Assembly (NCBI GenBank): GCA_003249015.1
Contig: QBLS01000005.1
Coordinates: 62,001 to 126,000, forward strand
DNA length: 64,000 nt
Reading direction: 5' to 3'
From: Pseudanabaena sp.
Lineage (GTDB): Bacteria; Cyanobacteriota; Cyanobacteriia; Pseudanabaenales; Pseudanabaenaceae
The notes beneath the pieces were generated by a model. It made no database searches, was not told the DNA's origin, and saw nothing but the letters and a program-made list of their open reading frames with translations. Positions 52,418-60,249 of this stretch are shown here, in pieces (the first letter of the stretch is position 1; each line of letters starts with the position of its first letter). Made by a program: the position numbers and the translations under genes.

Positions 52418-52603
52418 GTATGGCATTCCTAGAAAAAGAGGGCTTCGACACTTCGGCAAGCTCAGTGCATCGCTTCGCTCAGCCAGCGATATAAGTTGGC
52501 TGAGCGAAGTCGAAGCCTCTTTAAACTCATTCAGAAATACTTACTATACGCTCATACAAATAATGAAACGTAGGTGGCGGCGCTTCGCGCCGCCACCTAT
52601 TTG
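52418..52603. repeat. Family-3 element plus GC-rich hairpin
   Basis: 52418-52548 is a family-3 form with the ACTTCGGCAAGCTCAGTGC and GGCTGAGCGAAGTCGAAGCC motifs. At 52571-52599, TAGGTGGCGGCGC pairs exactly with its complement around TTC. Both lie between the convergent binding-protein and DUF58 genes and may serve as terminators. Confidence 0.65.
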
Positions 52604-52606
52604 GGT

Positions 52607-53863
52607 TTAAGCTAGCAGACTCTCTTGAAGCTGCGATCGCAAAGCCTGATAGCTTAAATCTTGAACATCAGGATTAATCTCGATAGTTAAACCTTTTGCC
52701 TTTTGAGTAGAATTTGGGGAAGCTTGATCTAGTTTTTGCCAGACAATCCAGCGACTACCCAAGGGCAGTTGCGTAATGTTGTCACTACTATGGGAAAGCC
52801 ACACCACAGGCAGGTCAGGCAAATCCTTGAGAATATTGACATTATTCTGCTTAGAAATATTTACAGCCGCTAAAGCTTCTAAAACTGCGCGATCGCTTTG
52901 GACAACTCCAGTATCGCTAGTCCAGAGTCTGACACTCAGATTCGATTTTTGAGCGTAAAAGTATAGTGAAGCGGCGGCAACTACCGCTTCTTCAAAAGCT
53001 TCAGGCAGCCATCCTGCGGAATTGTCTAGGGCGATCGCTACTTCTTGCCCACCGATGGTTATTTCCAACTCACGCACTCGTAACTCACCAAACTTAGCAC
53101 TGGTACGCCAGTGGATCAGTCGGGTCGGATCGCCCCAGCGGTAGGGACGCAAAGTTTTGGTTAAGCCTTCAGTGGCATTATTGTAATTATGGTCATCGCT
53201 ATACTGACGCGGATTGCTGTCATTTCCCAATTGATCAACCAATGGACAACGCTCTAGAGGTAACACCGTGGGATAGATGATTGCCTTCTGCCCTGCGGGA
53301 CAGGTGCGGCGGCTGCGAAACAGCCCCAAAGGGCTAGAGGTGGCAACTTCTGTGTCTCGAAATAGAAATACGCCGCGCTTAGTAGTTTTGGCTTCGTAAT
53401 TCCATTTGTATTCCTGAAGTGGTGGAATCACATCAACGACAACCTCTTGCCGCACAATATTAGAAAGCTCATCTGGTAAGACATCACAGACTTCTAATAA
53501 TCGTTTTTCAGTGCGTCCTATATTCTCAATCGTTAAGTCTATCCATAGATCATCACCAACACTCACTGGATCAATGGGCGATCGCTTAACCACCAGTTCG
53601 GCTAGTAGTCGTTTGGGCATCACTGCGCCCACAATTATCAAAGCGAAGCTCACTCCACTGATCACATACAACCAACCTGATAGGGTGTTAGTCGCTGCCA
53701 TAAAGAAAAACAGCGTCAGAAATGTAAACATCCCCCCGATAAATTCTGGTGTCGCAAATCGCCATTCTAACCATCGAAAAAATCGCTTAAGTTGAGAATC
53801 TTTTTTGGGCTTAGCGGTTGATTTGTCAACATTCTGCTGGCGATCGCCAAGGCTATTCGACAT
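52607..53863 (-). CDS. DUF58 domain membrane protein
   Basis: A 418-residue protein. Two adjacent membrane segments (about 45-80: FIGGMFTFLTLFFFMAATNTL and LYVISGVSFALIIVGAVM) are followed by a beta-rich extracytoplasmic or cytoplasmic region and the DUF58 block LRPYRWGDPTRLIHWRTSAK, then ELRVRELE and a VWA-like fold. DUF58 proteins usually occur with MoxR ATPases and VWA proteins. Here no MoxR is nearby, but the convergent neighbour encodes a VWA lipoprotein. A possible chaperone-like or assembly role is inferred from family habits. Confidence 0.85.
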   Translation of the reverse strand: MSNSLGDRQQNVDKSTAKPKKDSQLKRFFRWLEWRFATPEFIGGMFTFLTLFFFMAATNTLSGWLYVISGVSFALIIVGAVMPKRLLAELVVKRSPIDPVSVGDDLWIDLTIENIGRTEKRLLEVCDVLPDELSNIVRQEVVVDVIPPLQEYKWNYEAKTTKRGVFLFRDTEVATSSPLGLFRSRRTCPAGQKAIIYPTVLPLERCPLVDQLGNDSNPRQYSDDHNYNNATEGLTKTLRPYRWGDPTRLIHWRTSAKFGELRVRELEITIGGQEVAIALDNSAGWLPEAFEEAVVAAASLYFYAQKSNLSVRLWTSDTGVVQSDRAVLEALAAVNISKQNNVNILKDLPDLPVVWLSHSSDNITQLPLGSRWIVWQKLDQASPNSTQKAKGLTIEINPDVQDLSYQALRSQLQESLLA

Positions 53864-53960
53864 ATAGATCTCTGTGTGTTGAGTGACTCATAATCCTAAT
53901 TATAAAGTTTTAACTATTGTTTTTGTAATAAGGATAATTCGTTTTGATCGTAATAAATGA

Positions 53961-54146
53961 AGCGTAGGGGTAGAGCATTTGCACTACAGTCTTTAAACTT
54001 TCCACTCCCATCTCTATCTGCAAATGCTCTACCCTCTTCGCTTTTATCGGTAAATTGTGGCTGCGTTGTGAGGTCTAGGGCAAAGCATTCCCAGATCAAA
54101 CGGATCTGCAAAGTTATGGATTTCTGCGTGAATGCTTTGCCCCTAC
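53961..54146. repeat. Two long-loop hairpins of the GTAGGGG type
   Basis: AGCGTAGGGGTAGAGCATTT pairs with AAATGCTCTACC at 53961-54042, and GGGCAAAGCATTC pairs with GAATGCTTTGCCC at 54077-54146. This GTAGGGGC-A-type sequence is a common dispersed repeat of cyanobacteria; the palindrome at 63227 is another. No gene lies between 53864 and 54204. Confidence 0.6.
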
Positions 54147-54204
54147 ATCATTTGTATTGGGTGATTTGCCTTGAATCAATAAATGAATACGTTTGTAGAT
54201 TTCT

Positions 54205-57200
54205 CTAATGCTTAATTAACTCAATGCCTAGTTTATTGCTTATTTCTAGAACATTGTTGGCGAAGTCGGTTGTACCTGCGATCGCGCCAAAGGTGACGGT
54301 AGCGGCGGTGAATAGGGCAAGCAATCTTTTTTTGAGTTTAGGAATATTGCGCTCTGGTGCTGGCTTTTGAATTTCTATTTCCACATCTTCAACATCAATG
54401 ATTAATTCTTCTCGCACATCTAATGGAAATTGCGCGGCAGTTTGACGGAGATTGGTTATTAGTTGTAGTAGTTCGGCTATGCTTGCGCCGCTTGTTTGAT
54501 TAAAGTTGGTAGCGTTTTGTTGAGCGTTGTCTTTGACTTCGTTGGCAAAGTTGGCAATGTTTGCACCTTGGAGGTTGTTTGTGAATTGAGGATTTTCTGA
54601 CACAGCATTTGCCTCGGCTTTATTAATAATTGGTCTGCTGACAGCTAGCTTAGCAATATCTCGCATATCTTCGTATGCTGTCCTATCATCTAAATCATTA
54701 TCTGCTTTGTGTGATTTTCGACGTGATTCTAGTGATTCATAGCCATCTAAAAGTTCGCGGATTTTGATATTGATTTTTAGTTTGCCGATTGGATATTCTT
54801 GAACACCCATTGACTCTAATCCGAGGAGTTCTTGGTAGTCGAGGGGGTGATGGTTAGGATGGTTGGGGAGGGTGTTGTGGATTCTTTTGAAGGTATCACG
54901 AAGGATGCCTAGAAATAGGCGGCGGGTTTCTTTGCGTCCGCTAATGGCGATGAAGATTTTCTTGTCTTCGGGATCGGCTTTGATACGGGCGATGTTGTAG
55001 GTTTCGTTGTTTTCTTGGTATTGCAGCATTACGCCACTGCGCCAGTAGGTTTGGTTGTGGATGCGATCGTGGGTGATGACGATGAAGCGAGAAATAATGC
55101 TTTCGGGGAGAACTTTGTAATGATATTGAAATTCGAGGGTTTCGCCTTGGAGTATGGTTTTGTCTGGTTGATCTTTGGGCAATAGTCCCGCGATTAGAAA
55201 TTGGGGGGGATGACAAGCTAATTCAAAACCAAGCTCGAATTCTTTCATCAATTCGATTAGATAGGTATGGCGCTTAGTGGGATAGCGTTCTGGATCGAGG
55301 ATGCGGATGAGGTCGGCGGGGGTGAAGATACCTTTAGTTTTGGTTTTGAGATCTTCATCGCTGAGCAGGGCATAGATGCCTTCTGTCACCCAGCTTGGTT
55401 TGAGAACGTTGGTATCTTTGAGGATGGGGTGATCGCGGAAGTTGAGAACTAAGCCAAGACGATGGAGCAGGTCGATTAGTTGCTCTTGATTATGTTCTTC
55501 GGGGATTTTGTTTCCGTAGCAAATGTTTAGATAGCGATTGTAGGTAATGAAGTCTTCGGGCATGGATTCGAGTTGTTGCTTGACTTCAAACCATGTCAAG
55601 GGAAGCAAATCATAGACTTCTTTGAGGTTGCCAACTTGCTTCAAAATAGCGGCACGAAGTTCATCGATACCTTCGTTCTTTGAGCAGGAGGTTTCGATGA
55701 TCGCTTGGATGTTGGGATATTTTTCGCGCAGAGCTTTACGGTTGATATCGAGAGGTTGTTCGTCTTTTTTGTTGCCGACAATAATCACAGGAGACTCACC
55801 ACCAAAGCTTTCGATTAGTTTTAGCCAATATTCGATGCGGTTCTCTTCTTCGCTGGTGCGACAGTTGCAAACTAGCAGATAAAGGCTGCGCTTGGTGAGG
55901 AAAAACTGATGAGTGGCGTGATAAATTTCCTGTCCGCCAAAGTCCCAAACATTGAGACGAATATCTTTGCTATTGACTTCCACATTCCAAGTTTCAACAT
56001 TGAGTCCATCGGTTTGGGGTTGATTTTTGTCATAACGATCATGAATTAATCGCTCAATGAGGGATGTTTTGCCGACGCTGCCTTGTCCGATCAGTAGGAG
56101 TTTGGCTTCGTTGAGTGGCTTGACTTCGCCACTATGGAGTAATCGCAAATAATTAAAAATTTCTTCAACAGAACCAACTTCATTAGAAGAACCTAAAATC
56201 TCTGGTGAAATAGGAAGCGGATTCCCTCGCAAATCTAGTTTTTTCAACTTTGACAAACTTCTGATCGCATCGGGTATCTGCGTAATTTGGTTGGAACTGA
56301 GGGAAAGCGTAGTCAGATTGGCTAAGTTGCTGATCGCGTCTGGTATCGCCGTAATTTGGTTGCTAGAGAGGGAAAGCGTAGTCAGATTGGCTAAGTTGGC
56401 GATCGCGTCTGGTATCGCCGTAATTTGGTTGCTAGAGAGGGAAAGCGTAGTCAGATTGGCTAAGTTGGCGATCGCGTCTGGTATCGCCGTAATTTGGTTG
56501 CTAGAGAGGGAAAGCGTAGTCAGATTGGCTAAGTTGGCGATCGCGTCTGGTATCGCCGTAATTTGGTTGCCTGAGATCTCAAGCGAAGTCAGATTTGATA
56601 ATTGGGCGATCGCGTCTGGTATCGCCGTGATTTGGTTGCCTCCAAAAAGATCACCGAAGTTAAGCGATCTCAGATTTACTAATTGTGAGATCGTCTCTGG
56701 AATATGCGTAATTCGGTTGCCAGAGAGGTCAAGCTTAGTCAGATTTGATAATTGGGTTATCACGTCTGGTATCGCCGTGATTTTGTTGCTATAGAGGTCA
56801 AGCGTAGTCAGATTTGATAATTGTGAGATCGTCTCTGGAATATGCGTAATTCGGTTGCCAGAGAGGTCAAGCTTAGTCAGATTTGATAATTGGGTTATCA
56901 CGTCTGGTATCGCCGTGATTTTGTTGCTATAGAGGTCAAGCGTAGTCAGATTTGATAATTGTGAGATCGTCTCTGGAATATGCGTAATTCGGTTGCCAGA
57001 GAGGTCAAGCTTAGTCAGATTTGATAATTGGGCGATCGCGTCTGGTATCGCCGTGATTCGGTTGCCAGAGAGGCGAAGCGTAGTCAGATTTGATAATTGG
57101 GCGATCGCGTCTGGTATCAACGTGATCTGGTTGTTATAGAGGTCAAGCGTAGTCAGATTTGCTAAGTTGGCGATCGCGTCTGGTATCAACGTGATCTGGT

Positions 57201-57582
57201 TGATATTGAGGTTAAGTGAAGTCAGATTTACTAAGTTGGCGATCGCGTCTGGTATCGCCGTGATTTTGTTTCTTTCGAGGTTAAGCGTAGTCAGATTTGC
57301 TAAGTTGGCGATCGCTTTTGGTATCTGCGTAATTTGGTTGAAGGGAATATGCAGTTCTTTGAGATTGGTTAATTGAAAAGTCTCTTGGGGAATAGCAGTT
57401 AAACGATTTCCTTTTACTTCTTCTACCTCGTCATCCCACTTACCTAGAATCAAATTTTCTAGACTTTGCAACTGTCCAATTTCAGGCGGCAGAGTTTTCA
57501 GATCGTTCCCCGACAGATCGAGTTCCGTCCAGCCCTCTCGTTCTGCTTGTGCGATTATTGCCAATAACTCTGCATCATTCAT
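54205..57582 (-). CDS. Roco protein: leucine-rich repeats, Roc GTPase and COR
   Basis: An 1125-residue Roco protein. About 18 leucine-rich repeats of 23 residues (pattern NQITAIPDAIANLANLTTLSL) fill residues 15-470. The Roc GTPase follows: P-loop GQGSVGKTS near 497, switch-type WDFGGQEIYHAT, and VGNKKDEQ. Then COR (PLTWFEVKQQLESMPEDFI onward, to about 900), a linker and a C-terminal membrane-like helix near 1075-1095 (LLALFTAATVTFGAIAG). Roco proteins such as LRRK2 and bacterial relatives are nucleotide-regulated dimeric switches. Several LRR units are nearly identical in DNA (separate entry). Upstream of the ATG at 57582 is a purine-rich AAAAAGTAGAAAGGAAAAAG. Confidence 0.93.
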   Translation of the reverse strand: MNDAELLAIIAQAEREGWTELDLSGNDLKTLPPEIGQLQSLENLILGKWDDEVEEVKGNRLTAIPQETFQLTNLKELHIPFNQITQIPKAIANLANLTTLNLERNKITAIPDAIANLVNLTSLNLNINQITLIPDAIANLANLTTLDLYNNQITLIPDAIAQLSNLTTLRLSGNRITAIPDAIAQLSNLTKLDLSGNRITHIPETISQLSNLTTLDLYSNKITAIPDVITQLSNLTKLDLSGNRITHIPETISQLSNLTTLDLYSNKITAIPDVITQLSNLTKLDLSGNRITHIPETISQLVNLRSLNFGDLFGGNQITAIPDAIAQLSNLTSLEISGNQITAIPDAIANLANLTTLSLSSNQITAIPDAIANLANLTTLSLSSNQITAIPDAIANLANLTTLSLSSNQITAIPDAISNLANLTTLSLSSNQITQIPDAIRSLSKLKKLDLRGNPLPISPEILGSSNEVGSVEEIFNYLRLLHSGEVKPLNEAKLLLIGQGSVGKTSLIERLIHDRYDKNQPQTDGLNVETWNVEVNSKDIRLNVWDFGGQEIYHATHQFFLTKRSLYLLVCNCRTSEEENRIEYWLKLIESFGGESPVIIVGNKKDEQPLDINRKALREKYPNIQAIIETSCSKNEGIDELRAAILKQVGNLKEVYDLLPLTWFEVKQQLESMPEDFITYNRYLNICYGNKIPEEHNQEQLIDLLHRLGLVLNFRDHPILKDTNVLKPSWVTEGIYALLSDEDLKTKTKGIFTPADLIRILDPERYPTKRHTYLIELMKEFELGFELACHPPQFLIAGLLPKDQPDKTILQGETLEFQYHYKVLPESIISRFIVITHDRIHNQTYWRSGVMLQYQENNETYNIARIKADPEDKKIFIAISGRKETRRLFLGILRDTFKRIHNTLPNHPNHHPLDYQELLGLESMGVQEYPIGKLKINIKIRELLDGYESLESRRKSHKADNDLDDRTAYEDMRDIAKLAVSRPIINKAEANAVSENPQFTNNLQGANIANFANEVKDNAQQNATNFNQTSGASIAELLQLITNLRQTAAQFPLDVREELIIDVEDVEIEIQKPAPERNIPKLKKRLLALFTAATVTFGAIAGTTDFANNVLEISNKLGIELIKH
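56290..57010 (-). repeat. Tandem 69-bp and 138-bp DNA repeats encoding LRR units
   Basis: At 56290-56570 a 69-bp unit recurs four times with almost no change (the phase TGGTATCGCC at 56341, 56410, 56479 and 56548). At 56763-57010 a 138-bp double unit recurs (phase CGTCTGGTATCG at 56763 and 56901) alternating HIPET and AIPDV repeats. Identity at DNA level far exceeds that needed for the protein pattern, so the units were copied recently or homogenised. Confidence 0.8.
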
Positions 57583-57629
57583 GAGGAAAAAGTAGAAAGG
57601 AAAAAGGAAAAAAAGAACCTAAACTCGTA

Positions 57630-57926
57630 CTACTCATTCAAGTTCTTTTGCCAAGACTGAGGATGCCGATGTAAATGCATAACTGAGACAATTACGATCT
57701 CATCTTGTTCAATAACATAAACAATTCCATAAGGAAATCTCTGTAATCTACATCTCCGAATTTTGTCATCCAAAAGACCCCATGCTTGCGGATTTTTGAC
57801 AATTCGCGAAATAGACGCTTTCACCTCATTCAAGAATCGAGAACCCAATCCCACAGAACTTTTCTCATAAAACTTGATCGCTAGTTTCAATTCGTCTCTA
57901 GCTGGAGATAAAAACTTGACATCCAT
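57630..57926 (-). CDS. ParE/RelE-superfamily toxin
   Basis: A 98-residue toxin-like protein. The ParE/RelE fold is seen in LSPARDELKLAIKFYEKSS, SRFLNEVKASISRIVKNPQAW, the basic KIRRCRLQRFPYGIVYVIE and the C-terminal IVIVSVMHLHRHPQSW. Members inhibit gyrase (ParE) or cleave mRNA on the ribosome (RelE); the residues do not settle which. It lies three bases after the antitoxin gene on the same strand, as in standard type II modules with the antitoxin first. Confidence 0.9.
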   Translation of the reverse strand: MDVKFLSPARDELKLAIKFYEKSSVGLGSRFLNEVKASISRIVKNPQAWGLLDDKIRRCRLQRFPYGIVYVIEQDEIVIVSVMHLHRHPQSWQKNLNE

Positions 57927-57929
57927 GAT

Positions 57930-58151
57930 TTAGAGTAATGCCTCAATCTCAGCAAAAACCTTTTGTCCATCAATTGCCTCTATCTGACCAGATTGATAGG
58001 CAGTTAAGCGGCTTTGAGACTCACGCAACCAAGCCAAATCAATCTCTTCGCGATCTGCTGAATCAAGGCTATGCCACAAAACATCAATCAAATGAATCCT
58101 TTCTGTAAAGTCAAGCTGCAAAGCTTGTTGAATCAAAATAGCGCCATCCAT
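57930..58151 (-). CDS. Addiction module antitoxin
   Basis: A 73-residue antitoxin of the addiction-module component family (TIGR02574-like): LDFTERIHLIDVLWHSLD, then REEIDLAWLRESQSRLTAYQ and an acidic DGQKVFAEIEALL tail that would cover the toxin. Placed immediately before the ParE/RelE-type toxin. Its upstream region has a TTGTAGGATAT sequence similar to the block before the next TA genes. Confidence 0.88.
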   Translation of the reverse strand: MDGAILIQQALQLDFTERIHLIDVLWHSLDSADREEIDLAWLRESQSRLTAYQSGQIEAIDGQKVFAEIEALL

Positions 58152-58232
58152 AAATTTATTTTTTTTAATAAGGTGACATTACCCAATAATATCCTACAAC
58201 TTTTGCCTGACTGTCACCCAAAATCTTCACGT

Positions 58233-58457
58233 CTACACCAAAGCAACCTCAACCTCCTCAGATCGCCAAGCCGCATAGGACAACGCCGCCATAATATCCT
58301 CTTTCTCTAAATAAGGATAAGCATTTAAAATTTCTTCAACCGAATGTCCAACCGCCAATAGTCCAACCAGTGTACCCACAGTCACTCGCATTCCACGAAT
58401 GCAAGGCTTACCACCCATCACTTGAGAATCCCATGTAATTCGCGCTAGATATTTCAT
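58233..58457 (-). CDS. DUF433 antitoxin-like protein
   Basis: A 74-residue DUF433 protein: ITWDSQVMGGKPCIRGMRVTV at the N-terminus and the helix-turn-helix AVGHSVEEILNAYPYLEKEDIMAAL. DUF433 proteins are antitoxins usually paired with DUF5615 PIN-like toxins; no such partner follows here (the next 81 bases hold no gene). It may be a solitary antitoxin or have lost its toxin. Confidence 0.85.
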   Translation of the reverse strand: MKYLARITWDSQVMGGKPCIRGMRVTVGTLVGLLAVGHSVEEILNAYPYLEKEDIMAALSYAAWRSEEVEVALV

Positions 58458-58505
58458 TCGTAAGACCTCACTAAAATCATCAAAATTCTAACCTTTACAA
58501 CTTCA

Positions 58506-58799
58506 CTAAACCACTTTAGGATGAACTAACGCTTGACTCTTCCAATACTCGATATTAGAAGACTCTTCCAAATCCTTCTCAACTTCCTCCTGATGATCGA
58601 AATAATAGGCAAGCGCCGAATGTACCTGAGAAGGTCGTAAATGGGAAAGCACACTTAAAATTTCATCCACATTCATCCCCATCTGATAATATCCAGCAAT
58701 CCGCCGCACCGTTACCCTCGTACCTTCAATAATTGGCACACCACCAGCAATCTTAGAACTAGCGGCAATATAAGGATAAATTGTTGCGGTAATACTCAT
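58506..58799 (-). CDS. DUF433 antitoxin-like protein
   Basis: A 97-residue DUF433 protein: IAASSKIAGGVPIIEGTRVTV, MGMNVDEILSVLSHLRPSQV and a longer C-terminal tail (EKDLEESSNIEYW). It is more like the gene at 59191 than the one at 58233. No DUF5615 gene follows. The upstream block at 58825-58842 is shared with two other genes of the cluster. Confidence 0.85.
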   Translation of the reverse strand: MSITATIYPYIAASSKIAGGVPIIEGTRVTVRRIAGYYQMGMNVDEILSVLSHLRPSQVHSALAYYFDHQEEVEKDLEESSNIEYWKSQALVHPKVV

Positions 58800-58824
58800 A
58801 GTTTCAGGTAAGAACGAACTAACT

Positions 58825-58842
58825 ATATTTTACAAGCTTTCT
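58825..58842 (-). promoter_or_regulatory. Shared upstream block, copy 1
   Basis: ATATTTTACAAGC (read on the minus strand as GCTTGTAAAATAT) lies about 26-40 bases before the 58506 DUF433 gene start. The same CTTGTAAAATAT is at 59100-59121 and 60084-60105. The TTGTAAAATAT could contain a -10-like element or an operator. Confidence 0.45.
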
Positions 58843-59072
58843 CATGCATCCTCAGAACTATCCAAATAACTACGCAGATCGGCGATCGCTTCCTCCGCAG
58901 TCTGAGACTTTAAAACTCCAGTGCGATACTCAGCCAATCCCTCACGACATTCCTCAAGAATTTGCCGCCTTCTCACCTCAGCATTACGTTTTTTGAGAAT
59001 ATCAATCAATATCTCCTGCTGATCGATTGACAACTGACTAACCGCATCAAGCGCACTTTCAAACGTAATCAT
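58842..59072 (-). CDS. Small antitoxin-like hypothetical protein
   Basis: A 76-residue, mostly helical protein: SALDAVSQLSIDQQEILIDILKKRNAEVRRRQ and an acidic TAEEAIADLRSYLDSSEDA tail. The shape (helical dimer-like front, acidic end) matches small antitoxins, but I cannot assign a family and there is no adjoining toxin. It shares the upstream block at 59100-59121 with the 59851 gene and sits in a TA cluster; that is the main support for the guess. Confidence 0.6.
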   Translation of the reverse strand: MITFESALDAVSQLSIDQQEILIDILKKRNAEVRRRQILEECREGLAEYRTGVLKSQTAEEAIADLRSYLDSSEDA

Positions 59073-59099
59073 AATTCACCCTAATCGAGCAGATTCACA

Positions 59100-59121
59100 A
59101 TATTTTACAAGGTTTTTAGAT
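59100..59121 (-). promoter_or_regulatory. Shared upstream block, copy 2
   Basis: ATATTTTACAAGGTTTTTAG plus AT, 28-49 bases before the 58842 gene start, identical over 22 bases to copy 3. It also lies 70-90 bases upstream of the plus-strand DUF433/DUF5615 pair, so it may be shared by both directions. Confidence 0.5.
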
Positions 59122-59190
59122 GGGCGTTCACGTTACAAATGAAAAAAACAATATTGCAGTAAACTATAAATTACCATAGGAGATAAGATT

Positions 59191-59484
59191 ATGCCCATTC
59201 AGATCGCTTCCCGCTATGTCATCCGAAAGCCAGAAATTCTAAGCGGTGAGCCAATTATCATCGGCACAAAAACCACCGTCAGAGCAATTGTCGGATTATG
59301 GCGTTTAGGTACTTCTCCAGAAGAGATTCCCATGCATCTACCACATTTGACACTAGCGCAAGTATTTGACGCTCTAAGCTTTTATCAAGACAATCAGCCT
59401 GAAATCAACGATTACATACAGCGCAATCATACCCCTAACGAATTAATTCACCCAGCCGTAAAAGCCCGCTTTCCTAATCCGTAA
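59191..59484 (+). CDS. DUF433 antitoxin
   Basis: A 97-residue DUF433 antitoxin (ASRYVIRKPEILSGEPIIIG, TVRAIVGLWRLGTSPEEIP, LTLAQVFDALSFYQ). It overlaps its DUF5615 partner by one base (TAATG-type), giving a complete module. The ATG at 59191 follows AGGAGATAAG. It faces away from the other TA genes in this cluster. Confidence 0.9.
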   Translation: MPIQIASRYVIRKPEILSGEPIIIGTKTTVRAIVGLWRLGTSPEEIPMHLPHLTLAQVFDALSFYQDNQPEINDYIQRNHTPNELIHPAVKARFPNP

Positions 59485-59828
59485 TGAATATCTTTGCTTT
59501 GATATACCTAGACGAAGACGTGAGTAACCTTGTTGCAAGATTACTGCGATCGCGTGGTATGGATGTTACAACAGTCCAAGAACAGCAAATGTTAGGCAAA
59601 TCCGATCCAGAACAGCTTGCCTTTTCTGCTTCCATTAGCCGATGTATCTTGACTCACAATCGAGTTGATTACGAAAAACTACATCTCCATTATGTGACTA
59701 ATGGAATTGAACATTCAGGAATCATCGTCATTCCCCAGAAACCCGCCCACGAAATAGTTGCACGTACTATGGTCTTATTGGACACCCTAACTGCTGACGA
59801 ATTATCAAATCAGTTGTTTTACATTTAA
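59484..59828 (+). CDS. DUF5615 PIN-like toxin
   Basis: A 114-residue PIN-like protein: YLDEDVSNLVARLLRSRGMDV, with the leading acidic LDED, the GKSDPEQLAFSAS segment and CILTHNRVDYEKLH with the second acidic residue. PIN-like toxins are Mg-dependent RNases; activity is assumed from family. Start at the ATG that overlaps the DUF433 stop by one base. Confidence 0.9.
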   Translation: MNIFALIYLDEDVSNLVARLLRSRGMDVTTVQEQQMLGKSDPEQLAFSASISRCILTHNRVDYEKLHLHYVTNGIEHSGIIVIPQKPAHEIVARTMVLLDTLTADELSNQLFYI

Positions 59829-59850
59829 AGATCGAGAATAAGGCACTGAC

Positions 59851-60051
59851 TCATTCAACAACCCCTTCCCATTTCTTGAGTAAATCACGAGGAGAACCTT
59901 GGGGCTTTTTGGCAATTGGGCGTTCAGGTTCTTGCTTAACTTGGCGATCGCCCAACTCAAACGCGAGAAATTCAACAAAGCGGAGTACTTGTTGCTGCTG
60001 ATCTGTGGGTAATGTCTGCATTTTACTCAGAACTTTTTCTAATACCGTCAT
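59851..60051 (-). CDS. DUF2281 antitoxin-like protein
   Basis: A 66-residue protein of the DUF2281/VapB-like type: LSKMQTLPTDQQQQVLRFVEFLAFEL, then a proline-rich tail ending SPRDLLKKWEGVVE. Such proteins are taken as antitoxins. No toxin is seen beside it; the PIN-like gene converging on it belongs to the DUF433 antitoxin. It has the shared upstream block (60084-60105) and an AGGAGGATT ribosome site. Confidence 0.8.
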   Translation of the reverse strand: MTVLEKVLSKMQTLPTDQQQQVLRFVEFLAFELGDRQVKQEPERPIAKKPQGSPRDLLKKWEGVVE

Positions 60052-60083
60052 TCTCTGAATCCTCCTGCATACTTAATCTAGCC

Positions 60084-60105
60084 ATATTTTACAAGGTTTT
60101 TAGAT
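60084..60105 (-). promoter_or_regulatory. Shared upstream block, copy 3
   Basis: Identical to copy 2 over ATATTTTACAAGGTTTTTAG and AT, 33-54 bases upstream of the DUF2281 gene. Two antitoxin-like genes of different families therefore have the same promoter-region sequence. Confidence 0.5.
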
Positions 60106-60249
60106 AGGCGATCGCCTATACTTTCATACCGACACCAAAGTTACCTCAAAGCTGCTATCCCCGCCAAATGCAGGGACAGCAACTCACTAGATAGAGTTCA
60201 AATACTTCATTTAGAGATAGATTTGAACGGCGATCGCAATATTGTTTTC

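Noticed and set aside
56291-56794. A plus-strand 167-codon frame of repeated peptides opposite the Roco gene
   Set aside because: It is the antisense of the 69-bp LRR repeats; a repeat free of stops in one antisense frame gives a long false ORF.
56290-57340. Possible CRISPR-like array
   Set aside because: The regular spacing is 69 or 138 bp in frame within a coding sequence of leucine-rich repeats, with no variable spacers and no cas genes.
54205-60105. Calling the Roco-TA stretch an integrated mobile island
   Set aside because: No integrase, direct-repeat attachment sites or tRNA junction were seen; codon usage and HIP1 density look like the rest of the window.
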